DNA of 16,868 nucleotides from Pseudomonadota bacterium (GCA_023436025.1 JAEZKX010000286.1:1-16868), one strand, 5' to 3'. Numbered from the stretch's first letter, positions 1 through 7,065 are shown. Translations and numbers: made by a program. The notes: generated by a model not told the origin, from the sequence alone.

Positions 1-2
1 AC

Positions 3-590
3 TGGCACCTGGTGCCGCGCTTTCGCGCGCTCTATCCCACGGTGCAGCTGCAGCCCGAAGTGCTGTACGTCGACGATGGCGACGTCATCACCTCGGCCGG
101 CACGGCGGCCGGGCTGGACTGCTGCCGGCACGTGCTGCGCCGCCGCCATGGCGCGGAGGCCGCCAACCAGGCCGCGCGCCGCATGGTGGTGGCGCCGCAC
201 CGCCAGGGCGGCCAGGCGCAGTACATCGCGCAGCCGGTGGCGCCGCAGGCCGAGCGCGACCGGCTCGGTCCGGTGCTGGAATGGATGGCGGAACACCTGG
301 CCCAGCCGCACGCGCTGGACGACCTGGCGCGCCGCGCCTTCATGAGCAGGCGCACCTTCACCCGCCACTTCCGCGATGCCACCGGCACCACCGTCGTCGG
401 CTGGCTGCAGGCGCAGCGCATCGCCCTGGCGCAGCGCCTGCTGGAAGGCACGGAGCTACCGGTGGAGCAGATCGCGGTGCAGGCCGGCTTCGGCTCCAGC
501 GCCTCTTTGCGCCAGCATTTCACGCGCACCCTGCGGACCTCGCCGCAGGCCTACCGGCGCCAGTTCGCCCACACGCAGGTCGGCGCGTAG
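3..590 (+). CDS. GlxA-family AraC-type transcriptional regulator (5' end cut by window)
   Basis: The frame is open from the first bases (W-H-L before the first possible GTG at 12), so the gene begins outside the window. What is seen is the end of a DJ-1/PfpI-like sensor domain: the blocks LYVDDGDVITSAG and ARRMVVAPHRQGGQAQ are typical of GlxA-type regulators. A complete C-terminal AraC DNA-binding domain follows. It has two helix-turn-helix units, the first around LDDLARRAFMSRRTFTRHF and the second around VEQIAVQAGFGSSASLRQHF. Such proteins are usually 310-340 residues, so roughly 40% is missing. The gene converges on the TetR gene with an 18-base gap. Its target is unknown, and it has no visible link to the catabolic genes further on. 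Confidence 0.9.
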   Translation, partial: WHLVPRFRALYPTVQLQPEVLYVDDGDVITSAGTAAGLDCCRHVLRRRHGAEAANQAARRMVVAPHRQGGQAQYIAQPVAPQAERDRLGPVLEWMAEHLAQPHALDDLARRAFMSRRTFTRHFRDATGTTVVGWLQAQRIALAQRLLEGTELPVEQIAVQAGFGSSASLRQHFTRTLRTSPQAYRRQFAHTQVGA

Positions 591-615
591 GCGCTGGCGC
601 GGCGGCCCTCAGCGC
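591..615. terminator. Possible weak hairpin between convergent AraC and TetR genes
   Basis: GCGCTG (591-596) and CAGCGC (610-615) form six-base arms around a 13-base loop just after the AraC-type stop codon, reaching into the last codons of the TetR gene. There is no T tract. In GC-rich DNA such arms occur by chance, so this is only a weak candidate for transcription arrest. Confidence 0.25.
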
Positions 616-1169
616 GCGCCGATCCCGTCGAGGAACAAGCCCACCAGGTGCGATGCCCGGGGCGCTTCGGCGCCGGGCGCGGCTTGCTCGATGGACAGGG
701 ATGCGGCGGCGGCCACGCAGACCAGGTCGCCGAAGCGAACGTCCGGCCGCACCGCGCCGGCCTCCTGCGCCTGCCGCAGCAGACGCTGTCCTTCCTCGGT
801 GGTCGCCTGGCAGCCAGGCGAGCCGGTCTGCAGCACGGTGCCCAGCGAACTGGCCAGGCCGCGGTAGACGGTGCTGTGCACCACCAGCTCCTCCAGCCAG
901 GTGCGCAGGGCGTCCAGCGGTCCCAGGGCCTCGTCGCGCGCGCGGCTCGCCGCGGCCAGCGTGAGGAAGCGCTCGCTGAAGGCGGCCGCCAGCAAGGCCT
1001 CGCGGGTCGGAAAACGCCGGTACAGCGTGCCGATGCCGACCTTGGCCCGGCGCGCCACCTCGTCGAGGGAAGCGCCGGCGCCGCGTTCCTTGAATACTTC
1101 TTCGGCTGCGGCCAGGATCATGTCGCGGTTGCGCTGCGCGTCGGCGCGCAGGGGAAGTTCGTCGGTCAC
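609..1169 (-). CDS. TetR/AcrR-family transcriptional repressor
   Basis: A TetR-type regulator. From the preferred GTG start at 1169 it has 186 residues. The N-terminal helix-turn-helix is clear: RNRDMILAAAEEVFKERG (residues about 13-30), then SLDEVARRAKVGIGTLYRRF with the usual GTLYRRFPTREALL recognition helix. The C-terminal ligand domain is divergent, as is normal, so the inducer cannot be read. The frame is open to a GTG at 1238 (209 residues). That extension would translate both operator-like palindromes and the putative promoters, so I prefer 1169, which has AGGA about ten bases upstream. It is divergent from the SDR gene and most likely represses it and itself through the palindromes at 1200-1236. 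Confidence 0.85.
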   Translation of the reverse strand: MTDELPLRADAQRNRDMILAAAEEVFKERGAGASLDEVARRAKVGIGTLYRRFPTREALLAAAFSERFLTLAAASRARDEALGPLDALRTWLEELVVHSTVYRGLASSLGTVLQTGSPGCQATTEEGQRLLRQAQEAGAVRPDVRFGDLVCVAAAASLSIEQAAPGAEAPRASHLVGLFLDGIGAR

Positions 1170-1190
1170 CAGGGTGAATTCCTGCTGAGG

Positions 1191-1219
1191 TTGCGAAGTG
1201 GAGGATCTCTCCGTAGTAT
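1191..1219 (+). promoter_or_regulatory. Putative sigma70 promoter of the SDR gene
   Basis: TTGCGA (1191-1196) and TAGTAT (1214-1219) are separated by 17 bases, a good match to -35 and -10 boxes. Transcription would start about 30 bases before the ATG at 1255. The palindromes at 1200-1212 and 1224-1236 lie in the spacer and just downstream of the -10 box, a geometry expected for repression. Predicted by eye only. Confidence 0.45.
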
Positions 1220-1236
1220 CTGCGGAGGAGTCCTCC
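1200..1236. promoter_or_regulatory. Two-copy palindromic operator for the TetR-type repressor
   Basis: Two similar palindromes sit 24 bp apart centre to centre. GGAGGATCTCTCC at 1200-1212 has outer arms GGAG/CTCC. GGAGGAGTCCTCC at 1224-1236 is a perfect 6+1+6 palindrome. The two also form a larger imperfect inverted repeat spanning 1198-1238 (GTGGAGGA and TCCTCCAC at its ends). They lie between the divergent TetR and SDR genes, where an autoregulating TetR repressor normally binds. Binding by this TetR protein is inferred. Confidence 0.6.
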
Positions 1237-1254
1237 ACTTACGGGGAAAGCAAG

Positions 1255-1998
1255 ATGGCGAAGCGTTTCGAAGGCCGGGTCGTGGCCATCACGGGTGGCA
1301 GCGACGGCATCGGCCTGGCGACGGCCCGGCAGTTCGCACGCGAAGGCGCGCGGGTCTACCTGATGGGCCGGCGGGCCGACCGGCTGGACCAGGCGGTGCG
1401 CGAGATCGGCCCGGCAGCCGTCGGCATGCAGGGCGATGTCGCCAAGCTGGCCGACCTCGAACGCTTGTACGGCCGCATCCGCGCCGACCATGGCCGGCTC
1501 GACGTGGTGTTCGCCAATGCCGGCATCTCGGAGTCGGCGGTGCTGGACGCTGTGGATGAAGCCCACTTCGACCGCCTGTTCGCAACCAACGTCAAGGGCC
1601 TGTTCTTCACGGTGCAAAAGGCGCTGCCGCTGATGGCGCGCGGCGGCGCGGTGGTGCTCACCGGCTCGGCCGCCGGCAGCAAGGGGCTGCCGGCGCTGTC
1701 GGTCTACAGCGCCACCAAGGGCGCCATCCGTTCGCTGGCGCGCACCTGGACCACCGACCTGAAGGACCGCGGCATCCGCGTCAACGTGGTGTCGCCAGGC
1801 ATGGCGCTCACGCCGGCCTTGCAGGCCTACCTGCAGGCCAACCCGGGGTCGGAGGACGCCCTCAAGCAGATGATTCCCTTCGGCCGCATCGGCGAGCCCG
1901 ATGAGGTCGCGGCGGCAGTGCTGTTCCTCGCCTCGCCGGCGAGCAGCTTCGTGGCGGGAACGGAGCTGTTCGTCGACGGCGGGGTGATGGCGGTCTGA
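1255..1998 (+). CDS. Short-chain dehydrogenase/reductase (SDR), classical type
   Basis: A 247-residue NAD(P)-dependent oxidoreductase of classical SDR length. It has the cofactor motif TGGSDGIG (residues 13-20), NAG (88-90), the structural Asn in TNVKG (N112), and the catalytic Ser138, Tyr151 and Lys155 (YSATK). It ends with the usual FVAGTELFVDGG block. Arg39-Arg40 after the second beta strand suggest a preference for NADPH. The frame opens earlier at a GTG at 1198, but the ATG at 1255 is preceded by a purine-rich GGGGAAAG and avoids translating the operator. It is divergent from the TetR gene. TetR/SDR pairs of this kind are common in Burkholderiales and often respond to reactive carbonyls or quinones; the substrate here is unknown. 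Confidence 0.92.
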   Translation: MAKRFEGRVVAITGGSDGIGLATARQFAREGARVYLMGRRADRLDQAVREIGPAAVGMQGDVAKLADLERLYGRIRADHGRLDVVFANAGISESAVLDAVDEAHFDRLFATNVKGLFFTVQKALPLMARGGAVVLTGSAAGSKGLPALSVYSATKGAIRSLARTWTTDLKDRGIRVNVVSPGMALTPALQAYLQANPGSEDALKQMIPFGRIGEPDEVAAAVLFLASPASSFVAGTELFVDGGVMAV

Positions 1999-2000
1999 AC

Positions 2001-2017
2001 GGCCGCGGGTCGCGGCC
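2001..2017. terminator. Strong hairpin after the SDR gene (convergent junction)
   Basis: GGCCGCG and CGCGGCC form perfect seven-base arms with a GGT loop, two bases after the SDR stop codon and 15 bases before the convergent stop codon of the next gene. There is no T tract on either strand, so it is not a canonical intrinsic terminator, but its placement suits a bidirectional stop. Confidence 0.5.
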
Positions 2018-2032
2018 CCGCCGCAGGCCTGC

Positions 2033-2773
2033 TCAGTGCCTTTCGAGCAGGCTGCCGAACCCGGCGACGCGGTCGGGGATGCCGACCGCGCGCAGCGCAT
2101 GCCAGTACGTGGCCGTGTTGATGGCGATCACGGGCTTGCCGAGGAACAGTTCCGCCGCGGCAGCCAGGCGCACCATCGAGAGGTTGGTGCCCACCTGCAC
2201 GATCGCATCCACGTCGTCGCCGTCGAGGCGGCGGATGGCGTCGCGGCAGATGGCGTCGGTGGTGGTGGCGATCTGCACCGGGCTGGGGCGCTCCAGCGCG
2301 ATGTCGCGCACCACGGTGAAGCCGCAGTCCTCGAAGAAGCGCCGCACCTGTGCGTTGGCGACTTCGAAGTAGGGGGAGAGAAAGGCGATGCGCTTGGCGC
2401 CCAGCGTGTTCAGCGCGGCTTCGGTGGCAAAGGAGCCGCAGGACACGCCGACGCCCGCGCGCTCCGACATCAGGCGCAGGTAGTCCTCGGCGCCGCGCCG
2501 GCCATTCCAGAAGGTGGTGGCCGACATGCCCATCACCATGTACTGCATCTCGCAGGAGCGCAACAGGTCGATGGCGCGCAGTGTGTTGTCCTGGATGATG
2601 GCCACCAGCCGCAGGAAGTCCTCGTTCGAACGCACCGGCATTTCCGGCACCTCGATGCGGCTGTAGTGGTTGGTCACGCCCACCGGGCGCATGTCGTCCA
2701 GGTCGGGCTGGACGATGGTGTTGGTGGAGGGGCCGACGACCCCGAACTTCATGCGGTAGCCAAGGTGGTCCAT
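2033..2773 (-). CDS. Maleate cis-trans isomerase-like protein (Asp/Glu racemase superfamily), copy 1
   Basis: A 246-residue protein of the maleate isomerase / arylmalonate decarboxylase group. Family blocks are PSTNT (15-19), GMSATTFWNG (82-91), LSPYF (132-136), VQVGTNLSM (192-200) and KPVIAINTATYWHALR (213-228). Characterised maleate isomerases use two cysteines, one in a YACTS-like block and one in an SCTNL-like block. Here these positions appear to be Met83/Ser84 and Gly195, so classical cysteine chemistry is doubtful, although the conserved Asn and Tyr remain. AAGGAC lies just before the ATG. It is the last gene of the minus-strand run, 17 bases after the lyase gene. It is clearly paralogous to the gene at 6211-6954. 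The exact reaction is unknown; isomerase, racemase, decarboxylase or a binding role are all possible. Confidence 0.85.
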   Translation of the reverse strand: MDHLGYRMKFGVVGPSTNTIVQPDLDDMRPVGVTNHYSRIEVPEMPVRSNEDFLRLVAIIQDNTLRAIDLLRSCEMQYMVMGMSATTFWNGRRGAEDYLRLMSERAGVGVSCGSFATEAALNTLGAKRIAFLSPYFEVANAQVRRFFEDCGFTVVRDIALERPSPVQIATTTDAICRDAIRRLDGDDVDAIVQVGTNLSMVRLAAAAELFLGKPVIAINTATYWHALRAVGIPDRVAGFGSLLERH

Positions 2774-2790
2774 GCGGTCCTTCTGCGTGC

Positions 2791-3708
2791 TTACTGGATG
2801 CTGGTCTTCTTCTCGCGCTGGCGGCGCAGCCAGGCGATGGAGCGGCCGCCCAGCGGGCGCTGCAGCAGCTCCTGCGCCAGGTCGATCGCTTCCAGCAGGC
2901 CGTCCAGGGAGATGCCGGTGGCGAAGCCGCTGCGCTCGGCCAGCAGCACCAGGTCTTCGGTGGCCAGGTTCCCTGCCGCGCCGGGCGCGAACGGGCAGCC
3001 GCCGATGCCGCCCACGCTGGCGTCGAAGCGGCGGATGCCGGCCTCCAGCGCCGCCCAGGCGTTGGCGGCGCCCATGCCGCGCGTGTCGTGGAAGTGCACG
3101 GCCAGGCGTTCGGCGGGCACGGCCTGCACCAGCGCCTGCATGCGCTCCTTCACCATGCCCGGCGAGGCGGCGCCGATGGTGTCGGCGATGACGATCTCGC
3201 CGGCGCCGGCATCGGCCATGCGGCGGGCCAGCGCCACCACGCGCTCCAGCGGCGTCTCGCCCTCGAACGGGCAGTCGAAGGCCACCGCCACGTAGGCGCG
3301 CGTGCGCAGGCCGAGGTCCAGCGCGCGGCGCACCGTCTGCTCGCTCACGTCGGCGGCCTCGTCCAGGCCCATGTTGATGTTCTTGCGGTTCATGGTCTCG
3401 GTGGCCGAGAGCACCACCGCGACCTCACGGGCGCCGGCCGCATGCGCGCGCTTCAGCCCCTTGAGGTTGGGCACCAGCACGGAGGTGCGCAGCGCCGGCA
3501 GGCGCTGCTGCACCTGCGGCAGCAGTTCGCCGGCATCGGCCATCTGCGGCACCGCCTTGGGCGAGACGAAGCTGGTCACTTCCACGCTGGCGACGCCGGC
3601 GGCGGCCAGGCGTTCCACCAGGGCCAGCTTGCCGGCCGTGTCCACCGCGATGGCCTGGTTCTGCAGGCCGTCGCGCGGCGCGACGTCGGTGATGTGCAGC
3701 CGTTCCAT
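2791..3708 (-). CDS. Hydroxymethylglutaryl-CoA lyase-like enzyme
   Basis: A 305-residue TIM-barrel lyase of the HMG-CoA lyase family, which cleaves 3-hydroxy-3-methylglutaryl-CoA type substrates to acetyl-CoA plus a keto acid. Key residues are present: Arg12-Asp13 in DVAPRDGLQNQ, SVEVTSFVSPKAVPQMAD (41-58), ADTIGAASP, the metal ligands in HFHD (His205, His207), Cys238 in GGIGGCPFAPGA, and Asn247 in the GNLATED block. The frame is open far upstream, but homology begins at MERLHITDVAPRD and the ATG overlaps the upstream CoA-transferase stop (TGATG). That coupling suggests the lyase acts on the CoA ester made by the CoA-transferase. The true substrate need not be HMG-CoA; related acids such as citramalyl-type or longer 3-hydroxyglutaryl analogues are possible. 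Confidence 0.9.
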   Translation of the reverse strand: MERLHITDVAPRDGLQNQAIAVDTAGKLALVERLAAAGVASVEVTSFVSPKAVPQMADAGELLPQVQQRLPALRTSVLVPNLKGLKRAHAAGAREVAVVLSATETMNRKNINMGLDEAADVSEQTVRRALDLGLRTRAYVAVAFDCPFEGETPLERVVALARRMADAGAGEIVIADTIGAASPGMVKERMQALVQAVPAERLAVHFHDTRGMGAANAWAALEAGIRRFDASVGGIGGCPFAPGAAGNLATEDLVLLAERSGFATGISLDGLLEAIDLAQELLQRPLGGRSIAWLRRQREKKTSIQ

Positions 3709-4904
3709 CAGGCGATGGCCCCGGTGCTGCGCAGCTCGGCCAGCTGGCGTTCGTCGTAGCCCACCACCTCGCGCAGCACGCGGTCGGTGTCGCGGCCCAG
3801 CGTCGGCGGCGGCGTCCACTCGGTTTCGGTGGCGTTGGACAGCTTCACCGGATTGCCCGGCATGCCGATGGTCTCGCCGGTGTGCAGGGTCACGTTGCGC
3901 ACCATGTCGCGCGCGCGCACCTGGGCGTCGCCCAGCGCCTGCTGCACGTTGTTGACCGGGCCGCAGGGAATGCGCGCCTCGCGCAGCAGCTGCTGCCATT
4001 CGGCCGTGGTGCGCGTGCGGAACTTCTCGCTGACCAGCGCGTCGATGCGGTCCTTGATCGCGAAGCGCACCGGCTGCTTGCGCAGCTCCGGGTCCTGCAG
4101 CTCGGGGATGCCGCTGAACTCGGCGAAGCGCTCGAAGAACGGATCGCCGATGCACGCCACGATGATGTGGCCGTCGGCCGTGGGATAGCAGTTGTAGGGG
4201 ACGTGCACGAAGTGGCCGTTGCCGATGCCCGTGGGCACGTGGCCGGACATGAGGTGCATGGTGGCCATGTAGTTCAGCATGGAGATCTGCGCGTCCAGCA
4301 TGGAGATGTCCACGTGCTGGCCGCGGCCGGTGCGCTCGCGCTCGGCCAGCGCCGCCAGCACGCCGATGGCGCCGAAGATGCCGCCGCCGAGGTCGCCGAT
4401 GGGGATGCCGCTGCGGATGGGGCCGGTCTCCGGCGTGCCGGTGATGGACATGCCGCCGCCCATGGCCTGCACCACCTGGTCGAAGGCGGGACGCTGGGTG
4501 TCGGGGCCGGTCTCGCCGAAGCCGGTGACGCTGCAGGTGATGATGCGCGGGTTGATCTCGGCCAGCTTCGCGTGGTCGATGCCCAGGCGGCGCGGCACGC
4601 CGACGCTGAAGTTGTCGAAGACCACGTCGGCATGGCGCACCAGGTCGAAGAAGACGGCGCGGCCGGCCTCGCTCTTGAGGTCGATGCACACGCTCTGCTT
4701 GTTGCGGTTGAGCGTGAGGAAGTACGCGCCCAGGCCGTCGCGCGAGTAGTCGGGGTCCTTCTCCAGCAGCCGGCGGGTGCCTTCGCCGGTGCCGGGCGGC
4801 TCCACCTTGATGGTGCGCGCGCCCAGGTCGGCCAGCAGCATGGTGCCGTAGGGCCCGGAGAGCATGTGGGTCAGGTCGAGGACGGTGATGTGTTCGAGTG
4901 CCAT
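3708..4904 (-). CDS. CaiB/BaiF family (class III) CoA-transferase
   Basis: A 398-residue class III CoA-transferase, which moves CoA from a donor such as succinyl-CoA to a carboxylic acid through an aspartyl-CoA intermediate. The N terminus LDLTHMLSGPYGTMLLADLGA with IKVEPP, and the NRNKQSVCIDLKS block, are hallmarks of the family. The catalytic Asp is probably Asp171 in PIGDLGGG. The length is typical. The ATG at 4904 was chosen because homology begins at ALEHITVLDLT; the frame itself continues upstream without family match. The gene lies 20 bases after the amidohydrolase gene and overlaps the lyase start by one base. This indicates that the acid released upstream in the pathway is activated to a CoA ester and then cleaved. 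The acceptor acid cannot be read from sequence. Confidence 0.92.
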   Translation of the reverse strand: MALEHITVLDLTHMLSGPYGTMLLADLGARTIKVEPPGTGEGTRRLLEKDPDYSRDGLGAYFLTLNRNKQSVCIDLKSEAGRAVFFDLVRHADVVFDNFSVGVPRRLGIDHAKLAEINPRIITCSVTGFGETGPDTQRPAFDQVVQAMGGGMSITGTPETGPIRSGIPIGDLGGGIFGAIGVLAALAERERTGRGQHVDISMLDAQISMLNYMATMHLMSGHVPTGIGNGHFVHVPYNCYPTADGHIIVACIGDPFFERFAEFSGIPELQDPELRKQPVRFAIKDRIDALVSEKFRTRTTAEWQQLLREARIPCGPVNNVQQALGDAQVRARDMVRNVTLHTGETIGMPGNPVKLSNATETEWTPPPTLGRDTDRVLREVVGYDERQLAELRSTGAIA

Positions 4905-4924
4905 GGCAGGAAGGGCGTCGCGGT

Positions 4925-5560
4925 TCAGGAGAGGTCGGTCTGCAGCTGCGCCAGCGTGCGGACGTCGGCGTACTTGGCGGCCAGGTCGAAGAGGTTGGAC
5001 TCGTGGGGGCCGGGATGGCGGTCGCCGCAGGCATCGCCCACCACGACCGGGATGAATCCGTTCTGCACCGCGTCGACGGCGCTGGCGCGCACGCAGCCGC
5101 TGGTGCTCATGCCGGCCAGCAGCACGCAGTCGACGCCCTGGGCGCGCAGCAGGCTGGCCAGCGAAGTGCCGAAAAAGGCGCTGGCGTACTGCTTGGTGAC
5201 CACCGGCTCGTCCGCGCGCGGCGCCAGCGCCGGCACGAAGTCGCCCAGCGGATTGCCGCTGCAGAAGGCGCGCAGCGCCGGGATCTTGCGGAAGAACACG
5301 CCGCCGTCGAGGCCGTCGGCGCGGAACTCCACGCGCGTGTGGCACACCAGCATCCGGCGCGCCCGGGCCCAGGCCAGCAGCTGCTGCGCCTGTTGCGCCA
5401 CCTCGGGCGTGCCGGCGTACAGCGGCGACTCCGGCACGAAGTAGGCCTGCGCGAAGTCGATCATCACCAGGGCCTGGCGGGTGCCGTAGCCGAGGCCGGC
5501 GCCGAATGCGCCGCCGGCGTAGCTGGCTTCGCGCGAGGCGGTGTCAGGCGTTCTGTCCAT
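4925..5560 (-). CDS. Isochorismatase-family cysteine hydrolase (N-carbamoylsarcosine amidase / maleamate amidohydrolase-like)
   Basis: A 211-residue cytoplasmic amidohydrolase. The Asp-Lys-Cys triad of the family is visible: Asp35 in LVMIDFAQAYF, Lys123 in VVTKQYASAFFGT, and Cys156 in AGMSTSGCVRASAVDAVQNGF, which also has the typical cis-peptide region before the Cys. The N-terminal GAFGAGLGYGTRQAL and the SPLYAG block resemble N-carbamoylsarcosine amidases and the maleamate amidohydrolase NicF. This suggests hydrolysis of an amide or carbamoyl group to give a free acid and ammonia. Its start overlaps the GntR gene end by 17 bases. Next to a maleate-isomerase-like gene the pair recalls nicNicF/nicE of nicotinate breakdown, but no other nic genes are present, so I do not assign that pathway. 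Confidence 0.87.
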   Translation of the reverse strand: MDRTPDTASREASYAGGAFGAGLGYGTRQALVMIDFAQAYFVPESPLYAGTPEVAQQAQQLLAWARARRMLVCHTRVEFRADGLDGGVFFRKIPALRAFCSGNPLGDFVPALAPRADEPVVTKQYASAFFGTSLASLLRAQGVDCVLLAGMSTSGCVRASAVDAVQNGFIPVVVGDACGDRHPGPHESNLFDLAAKYADVRTLAQLQTDLS

Positions 5561-6200
5561 GGTGTCCTTGTCCCAGCAGGGTCTGTTTCGCGGAATGGAT
5601 GTGGCTGCTCATGACGCTCTTGGCCCAGGCGCTGTCGTGGGCGGCAAGCGCGTCGATCAGCTCGCGGTGGTGGCCGAAGCTGCGCGCCAGCTGCCGCGGC
5701 GTGTAGCGGCGGAAGGTCTGCTGGACGATGGGCACCTCGATGGCGCTGGCCAGCATGGCCACCAGGCGCTCGTTGCGGCTGGCGTTGGCCAGCACGCGGT
5801 GGAATTCGCGGTTCAGCCGGCCGATGCGCGCGGTGTTGTCGGCTCCGGTGTCGGCGCCCTGTGCCTCGATCTCGTCCTGCAAGGCGGTCAGCTCGGCGAT
5901 CTCTTCGGCGGTGATGCGGGTGGCGGCATAGCCGGCGATCTCGCTTTCGATGAAGACGCGCAGCTCGAAGATCTGCTGCATCTCGTCGGGCGACCATTCC
6001 CGCACCACGGTGCCGCTGTTGGGCTTGAAGCGGGCGAAGCCGTCGGCCACCAGCTGGCGCATGGCCTCGCGCACCGGGGTGCGCGAGCTGTTGAACTCGG
6101 CGGCGACCTGCTGTTCCGTGATGCGCGCGCCGGGCGCATAGCGACCGTCGATGATCTGTTCCTTGATCGCGCCGTAGATGCGCGCAGCGACGGTTTCCAT
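5544..6200 (-). CDS. GntR-family transcriptional regulator, FCD (FadR C-terminal) type
   Basis: A 218-residue regulator. The N-terminal winged helix spans about residues 5-68, with ITEQQVAAEFNSSRTPVREAM as the recognition region and FKPNSGTVV as the wing. The C-terminal all-helical FCD domain keeps the usual metal or ligand-binding pattern: Asn130 and His134 in LNREFHRVL, His178 in FGHHREL, and His200 near the end. FCD proteins bind small organic acids. The ATG at 6200 lies ten bases after the upstream gene's stop; the longer frame to 6278 lacks family similarity. It sits second in the minus-strand operon and probably controls this and the divergent operon through the palindromes at 6991-7002 and 7066-7077, giving autoregulation. 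Repression relieved by a pathway acid is the expected mode, but this is inferred. Confidence 0.92.
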   Translation of the reverse strand: METVAARIYGAIKEQIIDGRYAPGARITEQQVAAEFNSSRTPVREAMRQLVADGFARFKPNSGTVVREWSPDEMQQIFELRVFIESEIAGYAATRITAEEIAELTALQDEIEAQGADTGADNTARIGRLNREFHRVLANASRNERLVAMLASAIEVPIVQQTFRRYTPRQLARSFGHHRELIDALAAHDSAWAKSVMSSHIHSAKQTLLGQGHHGQNA

Positions 6201-6210
6201 GGCGCGGCGG

Positions 6211-6954
6211 TCAGTGCTTCTCGAGCAGCGTGCCGAAGCCCGTGACGCGGTCGGTGATGCCAGACTCGCGCAGCGCATGCCAGTAGATGGCGGTGTTGAT
6301 CGCGATCACCGGCCGCTTCAGCCACACCTCGGCGCTGGCGGCCAGCCGGGCCATGGCCAGGTTGGTGCCCACCTGGATGATGCCGTCGATGTCGTCGCCG
6401 TCGACTTCCATCAGCGCATCGCGCAACTGGGTCTCGCTCACGTGGGCGATCTTCACCGGGCTCTCGCACTTGAGTCCCTTGATGCGCTTCACCTCGAAGC
6501 CCGACTCCTCGAAGAAGCGGACCACGTTACGGTCGCCCACCGGCTGGTAGGGCGTGATGACGCCCAGGCGCTTGATGCCCAGCGCACCGAAGGCCGCGGC
6601 GCAGGCCTCGGAACCCATGGACACGGGCAGGCCGGTGCGCTCCGCCAGCTGCTTCTTCAGCTCGCGGCTGGCCTTGAGGCCGTCCCAGAAGGTTTCGGCG
6701 GAGATGCCCAGCACCAGGCGGTCCGGTTCGCACGACATCACGGAGTCCACCGCCTCGTCCTGCGCGGCCGCGATCAGCGTGATGAGGCGCTGGAAGTCCG
6801 CATCGTCGTTGAGGGGGATGTTCGGGATGCGGATGCGGCTGATGTGGTTGGTCACGCCCGCGGGGCGCATGGCGTCGAACTCCGGCTGAACGCTGGTGTT
6901 GGTCGACGGGATGAGGACGGCGAACTTCTGTCGCCAGCCGAGCGAATCACCCAA
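6211..6954 (-). CDS. Maleate cis-trans isomerase-like protein (Asp/Glu racemase superfamily), copy 2
   Basis: From a TTG start at 6954 this is a 247-residue paralogue of the gene at 2033-2773. It shares PSTNT (17-21), GISAETFWDG, TPYQPV, IIQVGTNLAM and RPVIAINTAIYWHALR, plus the C-terminal GFG-T/S-LLE block. As in copy 1, the two catalytic cysteines of true maleate isomerases seem to be missing (Ile-Ser and Gly at those sites). Start choice: GGAGG lies seven bases before the TTG, and the resulting length matches copy 1. The longer frame beginning at 7080 would translate both operator palindromes and has no homology. It is the first gene of the minus-strand operon, with a predicted leader of about 30 bases. 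Confidence 0.87.
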   Translation of the reverse strand: MGDSLGWRQKFAVLIPSTNTSVQPEFDAMRPAGVTNHISRIRIPNIPLNDDADFQRLITLIAAAQDEAVDSVMSCEPDRLVLGISAETFWDGLKASRELKKQLAERTGLPVSMGSEACAAAFGALGIKRLGVITPYQPVGDRNVVRFFEESGFEVKRIKGLKCESPVKIAHVSETQLRDALMEVDGDDIDGIIQVGTNLAMARLAASAEVWLKRPVIAINTAIYWHALRESGITDRVTGFGTLLEKH

Positions 6955-6990
6955 GGTGAGGCCTCCGCGAGGTGTTGTTGACGTCGGCGG

Positions 6991-7002
6991 ATTGTACACA
7001 AT
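6991..7002. promoter_or_regulatory. Palindromic operator 1, GntR/FCD type
   Basis: ATTGTACACAAT is a palindrome with five-base arms (ATTGT/ACAAT) and a two-base centre. TTGT-n2-ACAA sites of this form are typical targets of FCD-type GntR regulators, and such a gene lies in the same operon. It overlaps the -10 box of the minus-strand promoter. Confidence 0.6.
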
Positions 7003-7018
7003 GACCCTGAATTTCCAA
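6991..7018 (-). promoter_or_regulatory. Putative sigma70 promoter of the minus-strand operon
   Basis: On the minus strand TTGGAA (7018-7013) and TACAAT (6996-6991) are separated by 16 bases, a good -35/-10 pair. Transcription would start near 6985, about 30 bases before the TTG start at 6954. The -10 box is inside the palindrome at 6991-7002, so a bound regulator would block it. Confidence 0.55.
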
Positions 7019-7035
7019 GCCTCCTTAGAGGAGGC
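7019..7035. repeat. Perfect inverted repeat between the divergent promoters
   Basis: GCCTCCT and AGGAGGC form seven-base perfect arms around TAG. The element sits between the two GntR-type palindromes and directly abuts the -35 box of the minus-strand promoter. It could be a site for a second regulator or a cruciform-prone element. It is not part of a transcript predicted from either promoter, so an RNA hairpin role is unlikely. Confidence 0.5.
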
Positions 7036-7065
7036 GCAGTCGTGGCTTGAATTTTTTTTGGAGTC

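Noticed and set aside
1170..1238. Longer TetR reading frame starting with GTG at 1238
   Set aside because: It would translate the operator palindromes and putative promoters; the extra residues (EDSSADTTERSST) are just the repeat in translation and do not resemble TetR N termini.
2791..5034. Minus-strand frame of 747 codons suggesting a fused lyase
   Set aside because: The N-terminal two-thirds is an out-of-frame reading of the CoA-transferase; real homology begins at 3708.
4925..6954. Assignment of the isochorismatase-family and maleate-isomerase-like genes as nicF and nicE of nicotinate degradation
   Set aside because: The isomerase-like proteins lack the expected cysteines, no other nic genes are present, and the CoA-transferase/lyase genes are foreign to that pathway.
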